Source: Metabacillus arenae (GTDB lineage Bacteria > Bacillota > Bacilli > Bacillales > Bacillaceae). From it: 64,000 nucleotides of DNA. This document shows positions 36,551-46,486 of the stretch, one piece after another. The stretch's first letter is position 1. Each line of letters begins with the position of its first letter. A program made the translations under genes and the position numbers. The notes beneath the pieces were generated by a model that saw only the letters and a program-made list of their open reading frames with translations, was not told where the DNA came from and did no database searches. Location of the stretch: NCBI RefSeq assembly GCF_014773385.1, contig NZ_JACXAI010000014.1:62001-126000 (forward strand), written 5' to 3'.

Positions 36551-36940
36551 CTATCTTAAATCTGGCAAATAATGATTTAATCTCAAGATTCCAATTAAAT
36601 ATTGATAATAAAGCTGAAGTTCATTGAACATGTTGGATGGCTTTACTTCTAAACTAATGATTGTTTTTCGGAGTTCGTTTGCAAGTTCTTCGAATAATTG
36701 ATACCGTTTATTTTTAATAAACCCGGGGTCAGGAATGCCCTCTCTGCAAAAATAAAGTGCTTGGAAATCTCCAGGATTTGTAGGTTTCATAATCACAACA
36801 AGTGATACAAAAGGTTTGTTGTTTTTTACAGTTTTTAATGCGAGCAAATGGGTTACTCTATGCTTATTATTCTTTGCAGTCTCGATTAATTCGTACAAAT
36901 CCGAATAACCTTCTCCTAATTCTATGAAGCGTTGAATCAC
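36551..36940 (-). CDS. DUF7147-like conserved protein
   Basis: 129 residues from GTG 36940 (MIQRFIELGEGYSDLYELIE). GGAAGGAG lies ~9 nt upstream, so the 19 codons before it in the open frame are not used. Blocks KPFVSLVVIMKPTNPGDFQA, ALYFCREGIPDP and YYQYLIGILRLNHYLPDLR are characteristic of a Bacillaceae family sometimes labelled methylthioribose kinase, for which I see no kinase motif. Function is unknown. Confidence 0.75.
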   Translation of the reverse strand: MIQRFIELGEGYSDLYELIETAKNNKHRVTHLLALKTVKNNKPFVSLVVIMKPTNPGDFQALYFCREGIPDPGFIKNKRYQLFEELANELRKTIISLEVKPSNMFNELQLYYQYLIGILRLNHYLPDLR

Positions 36941-37081
36941 CGTTTTTTCTCCTTCCACATTGTTATACCTGTTTAATTTATCACGAATACATCGCATAAG
37001 CCATGTTATTCCGTTATTTTATTCCCTTTTAAAATAAGGCACTTTTTCTAAAAGATTGTTGCTTTTAGATATTAAGGAATA

Positions 37082-37140
37082 TTGAATTAATGGCAATCGG
37101 TGAATCGCCGATTGCTTTAAATCTCACCTCTCACTTCAAG
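37082..37140 (-). repeat. Dispersed repeat C, copy 2
   Basis: On the minus strand: GAGGTGAGATTTAAAGCAATC then GGCGATTCACCGATTGCC, aligned with 12616-12660. It contains the dyad GCAATCGG ... CCGATTGC. Confidence 0.55.
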
Positions 37141-37204
37141 AAGCACCATTCGTATTGAAATCATCGCAACAAAGTTTACGAAAACAGCATAAAATAAAAA
37201 TAAA

Positions 37205-37362
37205 AAAACCCCGCAGGATTTCCTGCAGGGTCCTTCTATACCTTAAAGGTTTCTTTAAAGTAAGAAGGCAAAGGGAGAGGAGAAACCGGAGGAAGAACTT
37301 ATGGGGAAACGTAAGTCTTCTCCGCGGTTGGCAACAACATCAACGAAAAGATGTTGTTACTA
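37205..37362 (+). ncRNA. Structured leader upstream of rsmD (ylbH leader candidate)
   Basis: Four successive hairpins: CCCCGCAGGA/TCCTGCAGGG; CCTTCT...AGAAGG with an inner CTTTAAAG; a long stem ACCGGAGGAAG...CTTCTCCGCGGT capped by ACTTA TGGGGAAACG TAAGT; and CAACAACATC/GATGTTGTT. Rfam describes a ylbH leader upstream of this gene in Bacillus; I assign it by position and dense structure, not by a covariance search. It lies ~310 nt before the rsmD start. The reading frame through it is low-complexity and not credible. Confidence 0.55.
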
Positions 37363-37675
37363 GTCATTATTTACCAAGATCACAGCTCATATACACAGAT
37401 GACGAAAAAAGAACCATCTCCTTCCTTTTTTATTAAATCTAACGCATCAACGCGGGCTATTGTTGTCCAACTATACTGATAGGCACAAGTTCCATCTAAA
37501 AGAAAGGAAAAAATCCCTATCTTTACGGGTGTCGATCTGATCAATAAGCACTTGATTTCGTTCTTTACACCAAAGGTAGATTAATGATTTCTACTCCTTG
37601 TCCCTTTAGTATCTGTATGGTACGATAGTTTTGCTAAAAAAACTGGAATTTTGTAAAGTTGTGGTGAATTAAAGT

Positions 37676-38730
<1,055 letters not shown>

Positions 38731-38736
38731 AAAAGC

Positions 38737-38762
38737 GTGCAGAGACGATTTGGTCTCTGCAC
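38737..38762. terminator. Perfect hairpin after coaD
   Basis: GTGCAGAGAC GATTTG GTCTCTGCAC, 10-bp perfect stem 7 nt after the stop; the T tract is weak. Confidence 0.6.
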
Positions 38763-38979
38763 TTACTTATGTATTGCTTCAATAGCTTCTGAGAATCACC
38801 AAAATTCCTTAAGAACAATATGAATTTATTTATCATTTCCCGACAAAAGACTCCCACTTCTAGGAATGTGAATGGTGTTTCCCAATGAGTAGGTGGGAGA
38901 GCTTCCTAATTCAATTAATTATTCATAGTTAACGTATCTTCCTACCTTACAAAATTGAAGGATGTTTTTATGGGAGTTA

Positions 38980-39528
38980 TTAAAGATTCCTCTCTAACAA
39001 AATCCCCACCTGTTCTGCCATGAAACGAGGCGGATAAGGCATTTCATTTTTAATCCACCATTCCACTATCCCTACGTGAGACGTCACAATAAATTGAAGA
39101 ATAATATCCTCACTTAATCCGTAATTTATTCCTGCTTTTATATTCACTTCCCCCTTGAACTCTTCCATGAGAAACCCATGGAACTGACTACGAAAAGAAG
39201 GTGCTCCTTTTTTACTTGCTAACATCGTTGAAAAGAATAGATAATTCTCTTCAAGGTATTCGAACCAAGGAAGATTTGCCTCTTTATAATTCATTTCAGA
39301 TACCGATTTGCAGATTTCCTGTAGTTTGTTGATATGTTCTTCAATCAGCTTATCCAGCAGATCAAATTTATCCACATAATGAAGATAGATCGTTCCTCGA
39401 CTAACATTAGCCCTGTCGGAAATATCTTGTATCGTAATGTCATCAAAATTTTTTTCAGACATCAGTTCAATCACAGCTTTTTTTATCGCTTCTTGAGATT
39501 TTGCTATTCTTCTATCCTCTTTAGACAT
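38980..39528 (-). CDS. TetR/AcrR family repressor
   Basis: 182 residues (MSKEDRRIAKSQEAIKKAVI). N-terminal TetR HTH: DDITIQDISDRANVSRGTIYLHYVDKFD. The C-terminal ligand domain is typical in length but not classified. ATG at 39528 is preferred over TTG 39543 because GGTGA precedes it and because the decayed paralogue aligns from here. It is divergent from the cupin gene across an A/T-rich spacer with an operator-like dyad, so it likely represses that gene and itself. A related, broken copy is at 42173-42715. Confidence 0.88.
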   Translation of the reverse strand: MSKEDRRIAKSQEAIKKAVIELMSEKNFDDITIQDISDRANVSRGTIYLHYVDKFDLLDKLIEEHINKLQEICKSVSEMNYKEANLPWFEYLEENYLFFSTMLASKKGAPSFRSQFHGFLMEEFKGEVNIKAGINYGLSEDIILQFIVTSHVGIVEWWIKNEMPYPPRFMAEQVGILLERNL

Positions 39529-39578
39529 TTTATGAGTCACCAAACTTTCTTAAAGTTAATTAACAATTTTAATTGATT

Positions 39579-39594
39579 TGTTTACTAATGTACA
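39579..39594. promoter_or_regulatory. Imperfect TetR operator, copy 1
   Basis: TGTTTACTAATGTACA, aligned base for base with the perfect palindrome at 42766-42781 but with three changes. Further half-sites (TGTTCATT, TGTTTATTTTTGTGAACA) follow to 39685. Confidence 0.5.
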
Positions 39595-39737
39595 TATTGT
39601 GTTCATTTAAACATTGAAAACAGCATGTATCTGTTTATAATTATATACAGTTGTTCATTAAAGTATCAATGTTTATTTTTGTGAACATCAATTTTACTTA
39701 ACATTGGAGTGATAAAAGTAATGAAACAATTACAAAT

Positions 39738-39926
39738 TTGGAACTAAAACCTGCATTTAATCACGAAATTTACAAAGGTGCGATCGATTCTGAGAGCATT
39801 GCTTTTGCAATAGAACAACGTACCGTACCCGAAGATGTCGATGAAAATAAGATATTGTCATTGCCATGTACGATAGACCGAAATATGGCTGAAACGAAGT
39901 TAACTAGACTGTGGGGTAAGAACTAA
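39738..39926 (+). pseudogene. Gene fragment before the cupin gene
   Basis: A 62-codon open frame (LELKPAFNHEIYKGAIDSES ... NMAETKLTRLWGKN) without ribosome site. A short frame ATGAAACAATTACAAATTTGG at 39721 overlaps it in another phase and stops, as if one gene was shifted near 39740. Parent family not recognised. Confidence 0.4.
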
Positions 39927-39951
39927 ATTTATTATGTGAGGGGAATAAAAT

Positions 39952-40350
39952 ATGGCAAATGAAGAATTAAGCAACAGCACAATTTTCCCATTGGGAGTAA
40001 AAGTTGAAGGAAACTTTATCGGGGATGCATACTTACAAATGGTGTTTACCGATGAGACGCCACTCAATGCATCAATCGGGAATGTAACCTTTGCACCAGG
40101 TGCTCGTAATAACTGGCACTCTCATAAAATTGGGCAAGTTTTATTAGTTACTGGTGGTGAGGGTTGGTATCAAGAAGAAGGAAAACCAGCTCAGTTACTC
40201 ACAACAGGGGATGTGGTGAATATTCCGCCGCATGTAAAACATTGGCATGGTGCGACAAAAGACAGTTGGTTTGTGCACTTAGCAATGACACCGGGTGAAA
40301 CGGATTGGTTAGAATCCGTAACGGATGAAGAATATAAAAATTTAAAATAA
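39952..40350 (+). CDS. Cupin-domain protein
   Basis: 132 residues, a single small cupin barrel. Metal ligands are visible in NNWHSHKIGQVLLVTGGEGW (motif 1: two His, one Glu-like) and HVKHWHG (motif 2). Strongly similar in layout to the cupin half of the protein at 43089. SD GTGAGGGG before ATG 39952. Probably controlled by the adjacent TetR. The reaction is unknown; such cupins accompany flavodoxin and carboxymuconolactone decarboxylase-like genes. Confidence 0.85.
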   Translation: MANEELSNSTIFPLGVKVEGNFIGDAYLQMVFTDETPLNASIGNVTFAPGARNNWHSHKIGQVLLVTGGEGWYQEEGKPAQLLTTGDVVNIPPHVKHWHGATKDSWFVHLAMTPGETDWLESVTDEEYKNLK

Positions 40351-40484
40351 CATGAATTTAAATTTTAAAAATATGTGTGATTATTACGAGATTAAAAAGA
40401 ATCCTATTAGGCATTGTTTTAAATGCAGCCGTTATATTTTAAAAAATAACCAAGCAAATGGAGCTGAACCAGTCTATGTAACGT

Positions 40485-40823
40485 ATGTACGAAAATACAC
40501 CTAACTTAATGCGTGAAGGATATGATGATTATCGTACTTCACGAGCACAGCATCCACGTTCAACCAATTAGATGCTTCTGACAAGTAACGATAAAATTAT
40601 GGCATTCACGGCCTTTGATCAAATCGACAAGCTATTAACACAGCCGATCTTATTGATTGCAGGCTCTGAAGCAGACACCAGATACTTTAGTGAACAAGCT
40701 AATGAAATGGCGAAAAGTGATAAAGAATTATTCTTCGTCAAAGGATCCATGTAAGATAAACCTGATTACGTTGAGCAGGCGGTCAACAAGTTAGTGACAT
40801 TCTTCAATGAAAAATTGAAGTAA
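40485..40823 (+). pseudogene. Broken alpha/beta hydrolase (C-terminal part)
   Basis: One phase runs MYENTPNLMREGYDDYRTSR ... STN stop MLLTSNDKIMAFTAFDQIDK ... QPILLIAGSEADTRYFSEQA ... KGSM stop DKPDYVEQAVNKLVTFFNEK. Two in-frame stops (TAG at 40569, TAA at 40752) interrupt an otherwise continuous C-terminal half of an alpha/beta hydrolase; PILLIAGSEAD carries the usual acid-residue strand. The N-terminal half is missing or shifted. Confidence 0.7.
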
Positions 40824-41043
40824 ACTGTCTACAAAGGTCAAACCTAATTTTTGTTAATAGAGATATGAAAAAGAAGAATTTCCTAGAGTAAGTGTTATTT
40901 TTCCATGGCAAACAACGGATCAAGCGTGTCTAAAAATGCTTGTTAATGATGACAACAACTAAATTACTCGATCGGCAATTGGTATGAATTACGCTTCCAT
41001 TCAAAATATACTTTGAACGAAGCGAAAGGACTGGGTATAAAAA

Positions 41044-42027
41044 ATGAAAAGAACTTTTGCATTCTTGATTTCGGCCTTAATGGTTTTTACTTTAGCCGCT
41101 TGCGGAAGTAATAATCACAGTTCCGAAAACAGAACATCTAAGGAAGAGACAGATTCCGATACTACTGATGTTTTGGTAGTGTATTACTCTTATTCCGGTA
41201 CAACAGAGGGCATCGCTCAGCGTTTACAGGAAAAGACAGACGGCGATTTATATAAAATTGAGGTCGTTGAGCCGTACCCCTCTGACATCAATGAAACCTC
41301 CGACCGTGCGGAACAGGAACGGGAATCCGGGAATCTGCCAGAGCTTGCTGGAGAATTACCGGATGTATCCGCCTATGATGTGATCTTAGTGGGCGGTCCG
41401 GTATGGACAAGTACGGTAGCTCCCCCTGTCATGAGCTTTTTGGAGCAGGTGGATTTCGGAGGCAAAGAGGTCGCAGGCTTTTGGACTGACTCCGGTAATC
41501 CGGGCAATTATGCTGCGGATTTTGAGGCGCAGGTCGAGGGTGCGACATTACACGAGAGTTTTGGTCTGTCCAATGTATCTTCGTATGAAGAGGACGAACT
41601 GAATCAGGAACTGGATTCTTGGCTTACTACAATCGGTACCCTTCCTGAAACAGAAACTATAACAGGAGAAAAAACCAATATTACAATTACCGTAGGAGAT
41701 ACCGTAATTACAGCTGAATTGAATGATAGCAAGGCTGCACAGGAATTTAAGGATTCCCTTCCCACAACCGTATCTATGACACGTATGGGTGAGCATGAAT
41801 ATTACGGATCATTAGAGGAACCACCTACAGAAACAGAAAATTTACAGGAAGGCTATGAGATTGGAGATTTGGCTTTCTGGACACCGGGCGATTTATTTGC
41901 TGTGTATTTTGATGAACCGGAGGAGGCGCCATCTGGGCTAATGATCCTTGGTAAAATTACATCTGACATGTCTGTTTTTGATACAATGGATAGCTCAGTA
42001 GAAATGCAGATTAAAATTGCAGAATAA
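41044..42027 (+). CDS. Flavodoxin lipoprotein with C-terminal cyclophilin-like domain
   Basis: 327 residues. Lipoprotein signal with LAAC (Cys20), flavodoxin domain (~45-200, VVYYSYSGTTEGIAQRLQ phosphate loop for FMN; ILVGGPVWTSTVAPPV), then a beta-rich cyclophilin-like domain (~205-327, ITITVGDTVITAELNDSKAA, DLAFWTPGDLFAVYFD). This layout is common in anaerobic Firmicutes and codon use is more G/C-rich than neighbours, suggesting acquisition. Likely an extracytoplasmic FMN reductase-type protein. Strong terminator follows. Confidence 0.85.
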   Translation: MKRTFAFLISALMVFTLAACGSNNHSSENRTSKEETDSDTTDVLVVYYSYSGTTEGIAQRLQEKTDGDLYKIEVVEPYPSDINETSDRAEQERESGNLPELAGELPDVSAYDVILVGGPVWTSTVAPPVMSFLEQVDFGGKEVAGFWTDSGNPGNYAADFEAQVEGATLHESFGLSNVSSYEEDELNQELDSWLTTIGTLPETETITGEKTNITITVGDTVITAELNDSKAAQEFKDSLPTTVSMTRMGEHEYYGSLEEPPTETENLQEGYEIGDLAFWTPGDLFAVYFDEPEEAPSGLMILGKITSDMSVFDTMDSSVEMQIKIAE

Positions 42028-42050
42028 TAACGGGACGGGGTTCCTTTTTT

Positions 42051-42088
42051 CAGGGGCAGTGTGCTAACACTGCTCTGTTTTTTTTTAT
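42051..42088 (+). terminator. Terminator of the flavodoxin gene
   Basis: CAGGGGCAGTGT GCTA ACACTGCTCTG followed by a run of nine T. Confidence 0.9.
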
Positions 42089-42172
42089 TAGAACAATATT
42101 CAAAACTTAAATCTCAATATAAACTGAATAGTTGTTAAAATAAGCAAATTACCAAAAAACAATCGATTCTGA

Positions 42173-42715
42173 TTATAGATTCCTCTCTAACAAAATCCCT
42201 ACCTGTTCTTCCATGACAAGAGGTGGATAAGGTACTCCATTCGTAAACCACTTTTCCACAATTCTTAAATAAGACGTCACAATAAATGGAAGAATCCCAT
42301 CTTCATTTAATCTTGATTTTTTTCTTCTGTTTTATCTACTTCACCCATGAACTCTTCGATAAGATACTCGGGGGAACTGCTACGAAAAGAATGGGCTCCT
42401 TTCCTCGCTAACATCGTCGAAAAGAATAAATAATTACTTTCAAGGTGTTTGAACCAGTGCAGATTTGCACCTATATATTCAATTTCAAATGCCGATTTCA
42501 GATTTCCTGCATTTCAATAATAAGTTCTTCAATGAGCTTTTCCTTCAGAGCAAATTTCTCTAAATAATGAAGATAGATGTACCCCGGCTAACATTTGCCT
42601 TGTCGGAAATATTCTATATCGTAATGTCATCAAATTTATTTTCAGACATCAGTTCAATAACAGCTTTTTTTATCGCTGCTTGAGATTTGAGTATTCTTCT
42701 ATCTACTTTAGACAT
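42173..42715 (-). pseudogene. Decayed second copy of the TetR repressor gene
   Basis: Aligns along its whole length with 38980-39528 (both ends conserved: MSKVDRR-like start and ...FLERN end) but is shorter and frameshifted, for example around 42310-42350 and 42500-42590. No open frame spans it. The upstream regulatory spacer is duplicated too. Confidence 0.8.
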
Positions 42716-42765
42716 TGTGAGATTCACCAAATTTCCTTATAGATAATTAACAATTTTAATTGATT

Positions 42766-42781
42766 TGTTCACTAGTGAACA
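42766..42781. promoter_or_regulatory. Perfect 16-bp palindromic operator
   Basis: TGTTCACTAGTGAACA, exact dyad, in the same relative place before the decayed tetR as the imperfect site at 39579. A TetR-type operator by size and symmetry. It could still be bound by the intact paralogue. Confidence 0.6.
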
Positions 42782-43088
42782 TATTATGTTCATTTAACTA
42801 TTGAAAGCATTCTGTTTCAATTTATAATTATATACAGATGTTCATTATTATTTCAGTGTTTATTAATTATAGGTAAGCCGACTAATGTATCAAAGTTTAA
42901 TTATGTTTGATTCAGAATCTAAACAAAGAGGAAGAGTAAATCTGTATCTATACTTTGGATTAAATTGAAAGGTGGTGGTAACCTATTAAGAATTTATAAA
43001 ACCTTTACAAAATAGGATAAACTACAACATTTGATGAATTCTTCTCACAAAACTTTTCAAACTATGAAATAATCGAAAGGAGAAAAAA

Positions 43089-44228
43089 ATGAAGAAACTT
43101 ATAGCGATGATTTTGTCAATTTCTCTGCTCGCTTCAGCGAGCGGTTATACAAGCCAGGTAATGGCCGTCGAAGCAAACGAAAATTCACAAACAATCACTC
43201 GAAGCGATTCGAAGGATTCATTCAAAGGACAGGACGAATATTTTACCGGAAATGTACGTGTTAACCCTCTATTCTCTGAAAACGATTCGGCACCCTATTC
43301 TGGTGCTTATGTCACGTTCGAGCCAGGAGCCCGGTCCGCATGGCACACCCACCCGACAGGGCAGAGACTGATCGTTACAGAAGGCGTTGGTCTGGTACAG
43401 GAGGAGGGTGGTCCGATTGAGGAGATCCGGGCAGGCGATGTGGTTTGGTGTCCCCCTGGCGTCAAGCATTGGCATGGAGCCTCACCAACCGATGCAATGA
43501 CGCATATTGCTCTTACGGGAGTGCGGGATGGCAAAGGCGTTGAATGGTTGGAAAAGGTTACCGATGAACAATATAATATGGAAAATGAAAATCAAGGCTT
43601 AAACGATAGACAAGAAAAAATGGTTTCTATTTCGGCATTTACTGCGAGTGGTGAGTTGAAACAATTAGAAAAAGCCCTAAACGAAGGCTTGGATGCTGGT
43701 TTGACCATCAATGAAATTAAGGAAATCCTCGTGCAGATGTATGCTTATGCAGGATTCCCTCGTAGCCTGAATGCTATTAACACTTTTATGGCCGTCCTGG
43801 AAGAACGGGAAGCGAAAGGCATAAAGGACGAGCTTGGTAAGGAAGCAAGCCCTATGCCTACCAACAAAAGCAGCATCGAACTTGGAGAGGAAATTCAAAC
43901 AAGACTGGTAGGAGAGCCGGTTACGGGGGAGTTATTTACATTCGCCCCAGCCATAGATCAGTTTTTGAAAGGACACCTGTTCGGTGACATTTTCGGACGC
44001 GACAACCTAGATTTCAAGAGCAGGGAAATCGCAACCATTGCGGCTCTGGCCAATATGGAGGGCGTCAACTCCCAACTGGAGTCTCATTTTAACATCGGGT
44101 TTAATGTCGGGTTGACTGAGGACCAGATGAAAGACCTGATATCCGTTCTCAAAGACGAAGTTGGTAAGAAAGAAGCCAAAAATGCCGATGAACTATTAGA
44201 GAAGGTTTTAAGCAATAGAGAAAAATAA
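43089..44228 (+). CDS. Exported cupin - carboxymuconolactone decarboxylase-like fusion
   Basis: 379 residues. N-terminal signal peptide ([20 protein letters not shown]), cupin (~50-165: [20 protein letters not shown] and [11 protein letters not shown] with metal histidines), then two CMD-like helical segments (~175-260 and ~285-365: [40 protein letters not shown]). The second lacks the CxxC seen in AhpD-type members. SD GAAAGGAG before ATG 43089. Its cupin resembles that at 39952, the second element of the duplicated module. Enzymatic role unknown. Confidence 0.87.
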   Translation: MKKLIAMILSISLLASASGYTSQVMAVEANENSQTITRSDSKDSFKGQDEYFTGNVRVNPLFSENDSAPYSGAYVTFEPGARSAWHTHPTGQRLIVTEGVGLVQEEGGPIEEIRAGDVVWCPPGVKHWHGASPTDAMTHIALTGVRDGKGVEWLEKVTDEQYNMENENQGLNDRQEKMVSISAFTASGELKQLEKALNEGLDAGLTINEIKEILVQMYAYAGFPRSLNAINTFMAVLEEREAKGIKDELGKEASPMPTNKSSIELGEEIQTRLVGEPVTGELFTFAPAIDQFLKGHLFGDIFGRDNLDFKSREIATIAALANMEGVNSQLESHFNIGFNVGLTEDQMKDLISVLKDEVGKKEAKNADELLEKVLSNREK

Positions 44229-44410
44229 GACACGATGCTTAGATAGTCATAATTAACGGCCCCTGCAAAGAGGTAACCCCTTGACATTCAAGAGATACAG
44301 CTTAGCTCCCTTTTTCGAAGGGACTGGCCAAAATGCCCCACTACGAGTCAAATTTGGAAGTTTGATTATCCTATCGATTATTTGCACATGGCTGACAGTA
44401 AAGAGGATCT

Positions 44411-44845
44411 TCAGGTATCACATGAATACTTTATACAAATACTGTTCACATAATAAGCATTAGCAGCATCATAAAAAGATCTTTTTATGATGCTGCTTGT
44501 TAAACATAGCCTTCCAGTTTTTACGCCAAAAAACAATAGAAGACCGAGTATAAAAAACAACAGGAGCAAATAAAACATAATGTGTTTTTTTAAGCTCGGT
44601 CTTTTTCCATTAATGGATGTTAGTAAATATCCAGGAAAATAGATTAAGCTCGCAAAAATGGAAAGGATTAAGAAAACTAGGAGCAATCTTTCATCTAATG
44701 TAGGGTCCAATATCCACCCAAACACTTCTGCAACATACATAAAACATACCATCCATAAGATAAATACGTATAACGATAAACAACCAAAAACGAAATTAAC
44801 AAAACTGCCAACGAAAAATATAGTACCTTCACTTTCACTCTCCAT
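44411..44845 (-). CDS. Putative small integral membrane protein
   Basis: 144 codons with four hydrophobic stretches (TIFFVGSFVNFVFGCLSLYV; LLLVFLILSIFASLIYFPGY; IMFYLLLLFFILGLLLFFGV) separated by charged turns. No clear ribosome site was found at the ATG and the C-terminal 30 residues look unlike the rest, so the gene may be damaged. Family not recognised. Confidence 0.4.
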   Translation of the reverse strand: MESESEGTIFFVGSFVNFVFGCLSLYVFILWMVCFMYVAEVFGWILDPTLDERLLLVFLILSIFASLIYFPGYLLTSINGKRPSLKKHIMFYLLLLFFILGLLLFFGVKTGRLCLTSSIIKRSFYDAANAYYVNSICIKYSCDT

Positions 44846-44976
44846 TTTTTATGGTTCTGAAGGTTGTATCTAGATCAACAATCCTGCACTGTTATTTGAA
44901 CAAACTTCCAAAGAATCACATGAATACTTAATGCATTTTTAGTTAATATAATGTCAATTTTATGAGGAAGTAAAGA

Positions 44977-45016
44977 AAAGAGCCAAACCCATACGCACCA
45001 CAGGTTTGGCTCTTTG
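44977..45016. terminator. Hairpin, AAAGAGCCAAACC type
   Basis: AAAGAGCCAAACC / GGTTTGGCTCTTT; near-symmetric, could act on both strands. Confidence 0.7.
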
Positions 45017-45143
45017 TATAAAATAAGTCCATTAGTTAATAGTTTAGTTGATAAAGGGATTATGGGTCGTGCCGATTCTGGTAGGGTACATTTTATTTAG
45101 GCACCCAATCTCTTGTTTCCCTTTAACACCTTTTAATTATAAC

Positions 45144-45413
45144 TTAAGAACTACTGATTACTTCAAAATTTGTTCCATTGCAGAGTAGTAATTTACCTAG
45201 ACCTGGATCATAACGAACAGCACCTGCTGTAGTAGCGTTACAAGAAAAATTAGTAGTAGGAAATTGAATAAAGTTACCATTTACTTTTAGAAATCCATTA
45301 ACTGTTAAATCTCCATTTAATACACCTGATTGATCCGAACGTAGAAATTGCGAAGAATCGATACCATCTAAAAGATCAGCATTCTCGCAAAATTCACAGC
45401 GACGTACCCCCAT
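45144..45413 (-). CDS. Short tail-fibre/exosporium-like surface protein
   Basis: 89 residues from ATG 45413 (GTG 45419 also possible) behind AGGAGG. N-terminus MGVRRCEFCENADLLDGIDS followed by FLRSDQSGVLNGDLTVNGFL: the NAD(T/L)LDGIDSSQFLRSD string is familiar from phage tail-fibre and spore-appendage proteins. The end TTAGAVRYDPGLGKLLLCNG is a common C-terminal tail in such proteins. Two CxxC-like pairs. Possibly a spore-surface or phage-derived protein; role unknown. Confidence 0.65.
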   Translation of the reverse strand: MGVRRCEFCENADLLDGIDSSQFLRSDQSGVLNGDLTVNGFLKVNGNFIQFPTTNFSCNATTAGAVRYDPGLGKLLLCNGTNFEVISSS

Positions 45414-46360
45414 TTTCACACCTCCTATAATTATTTGTTATATTTTATTCTGATTATTAAAAATAAGTTTGGACTGCCCTAGTCTAGTTTTGCCAGTAAG
45501 ACTCCACAAATAAAAAAGACTTTTTGGTATCCTTTTTTCTTTTCTTCTTTCGCAGCTGCTATTTGTTCTCTATGGTATTTTTTTGTTCATAAGATATTGC
45601 AATTATATTATATTCAATTGCAAATAGATTGCATGGTTGATGCTACTAATAGGTTGCATAGCTCATGCAACTTATTAAACTATAAAACCCTTATATATCA
45701 GTGGTTTTACTATTATCTTTTTCTATATCTCCTTATGTAGCAATTCGTCTTTTGTTTTGCAATACTAATTTTATATTTTTTTCGTTGTAGCCATAAAGGT
45801 AACCAAAATCCTGTATTTAGAAGTAATATCAAACCATTATGACACCATTTGTATTAGTGAAAGCAAAAAACAAAAAAGCCGATTTTGAAATTAATCGACT
45901 TTTAGAAAATTAAAAAGACTATTTTTTTACTAGCTATCATGGAAGGAGATGACAAGTGAACGATGCTTTATATTTAATCACTAATCTTCATAACTGTTAA
46001 ATTCGTCTCATTTAAGAAAGCAAAACCAGATACACTCTCAACAATGAAAGCTGCTGAGTCACCCGCTTGTAATTCTAGCAAAAGTGTTCTTCCAATTTCT
46101 GTTACGCTTCTATTAATTGAAAAAGGATCTCCCTTTTATATTAATTTCGCGCGAAGCAAAAATAGGATAAACGTATAGCTACTGGAGCAGGTTCGGTTGG
46201 TATGTAGAAATTTTAGTATCATGCTATTTCACATTAATGATGTAAAAATGCATCCATAATGCATGAAAAATATCCTGCATTTTAGAATGTCTATAGATTT
46301 ATATGCCAATATTTATTGAATTTAGTACTAGTAGCTATCATTTAAACCGATAGAATTTCG
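45414..46360. other. Gene-poor spacer between the accessory region and the catabolic island
   Basis: About 950 nt, very A/T-rich. Contains a palindrome GTTGCAT-AGCTC-ATGCAAC (45653-45671) with nearby GATTGCATGG copies, a coding remnant (next entry), and TGCAT-rich sequence 46250-46290 that may hold activator sites. No intact gene seen. Confidence 0.5.
45974..46137 (-). pseudogene. Remnant of a collagen-like/surface protein C-terminal domain
   Basis: A frame ending ...SVTEIGRTLLLELQAGDSAA ... LNETNLTVMKISD stop, without start. The ending resembles the C-terminal jelly-roll tip of BclA-type or tail proteins (xLTVxKI end). An adjacent upstream stretch (PAPVAIRLSYF) is in another phase, consistent with a frameshifted gene. 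Confidence 0.4.
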
Positions 46361-46377
46361 TTGGCATGATATTTGCT
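46361..46377 (+). promoter_or_regulatory. Sigma-54 promoter of the enoyl-CoA hydratase operon
   Basis: TTGGCATGATATTTGCT: -24 GG and -12 GC separated by exactly 10 nt, close to the TTGGCAC-N5-TTGCA consensus. About 110 nt before the first gene. Upstream 46250-46290 has repeated TGCAT dyads that may be enhancer sites. Confidence 0.8.
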
Positions 46378-46486
46378 TATATTATTTACAAAACAAACTA
46401 AGCAGGAGGAGAATCACGCATAACTATTTGAAATTATTAAAATAAAAATACTTCAAAACGATACTGAAAACAAAGGAGTGTTAAAG

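Noticed and set aside
37155-37436. 93-codon frame before rsmD
   Set aside because: Arg/Lys-rich translation of a strongly hairpinned region; better explained as structured RNA.
40572-40754. 60-codon frame as an independent gene
   Set aside because: It is the middle section of a hydrolase pseudogene bounded by in-frame stops in the same phase.
44281-44463. 60-codon plus-strand frame after the cupin-CMD gene
   Set aside because: No ribosome site and overlaps the membrane-protein frame on the other strand; nothing recognisable in it.
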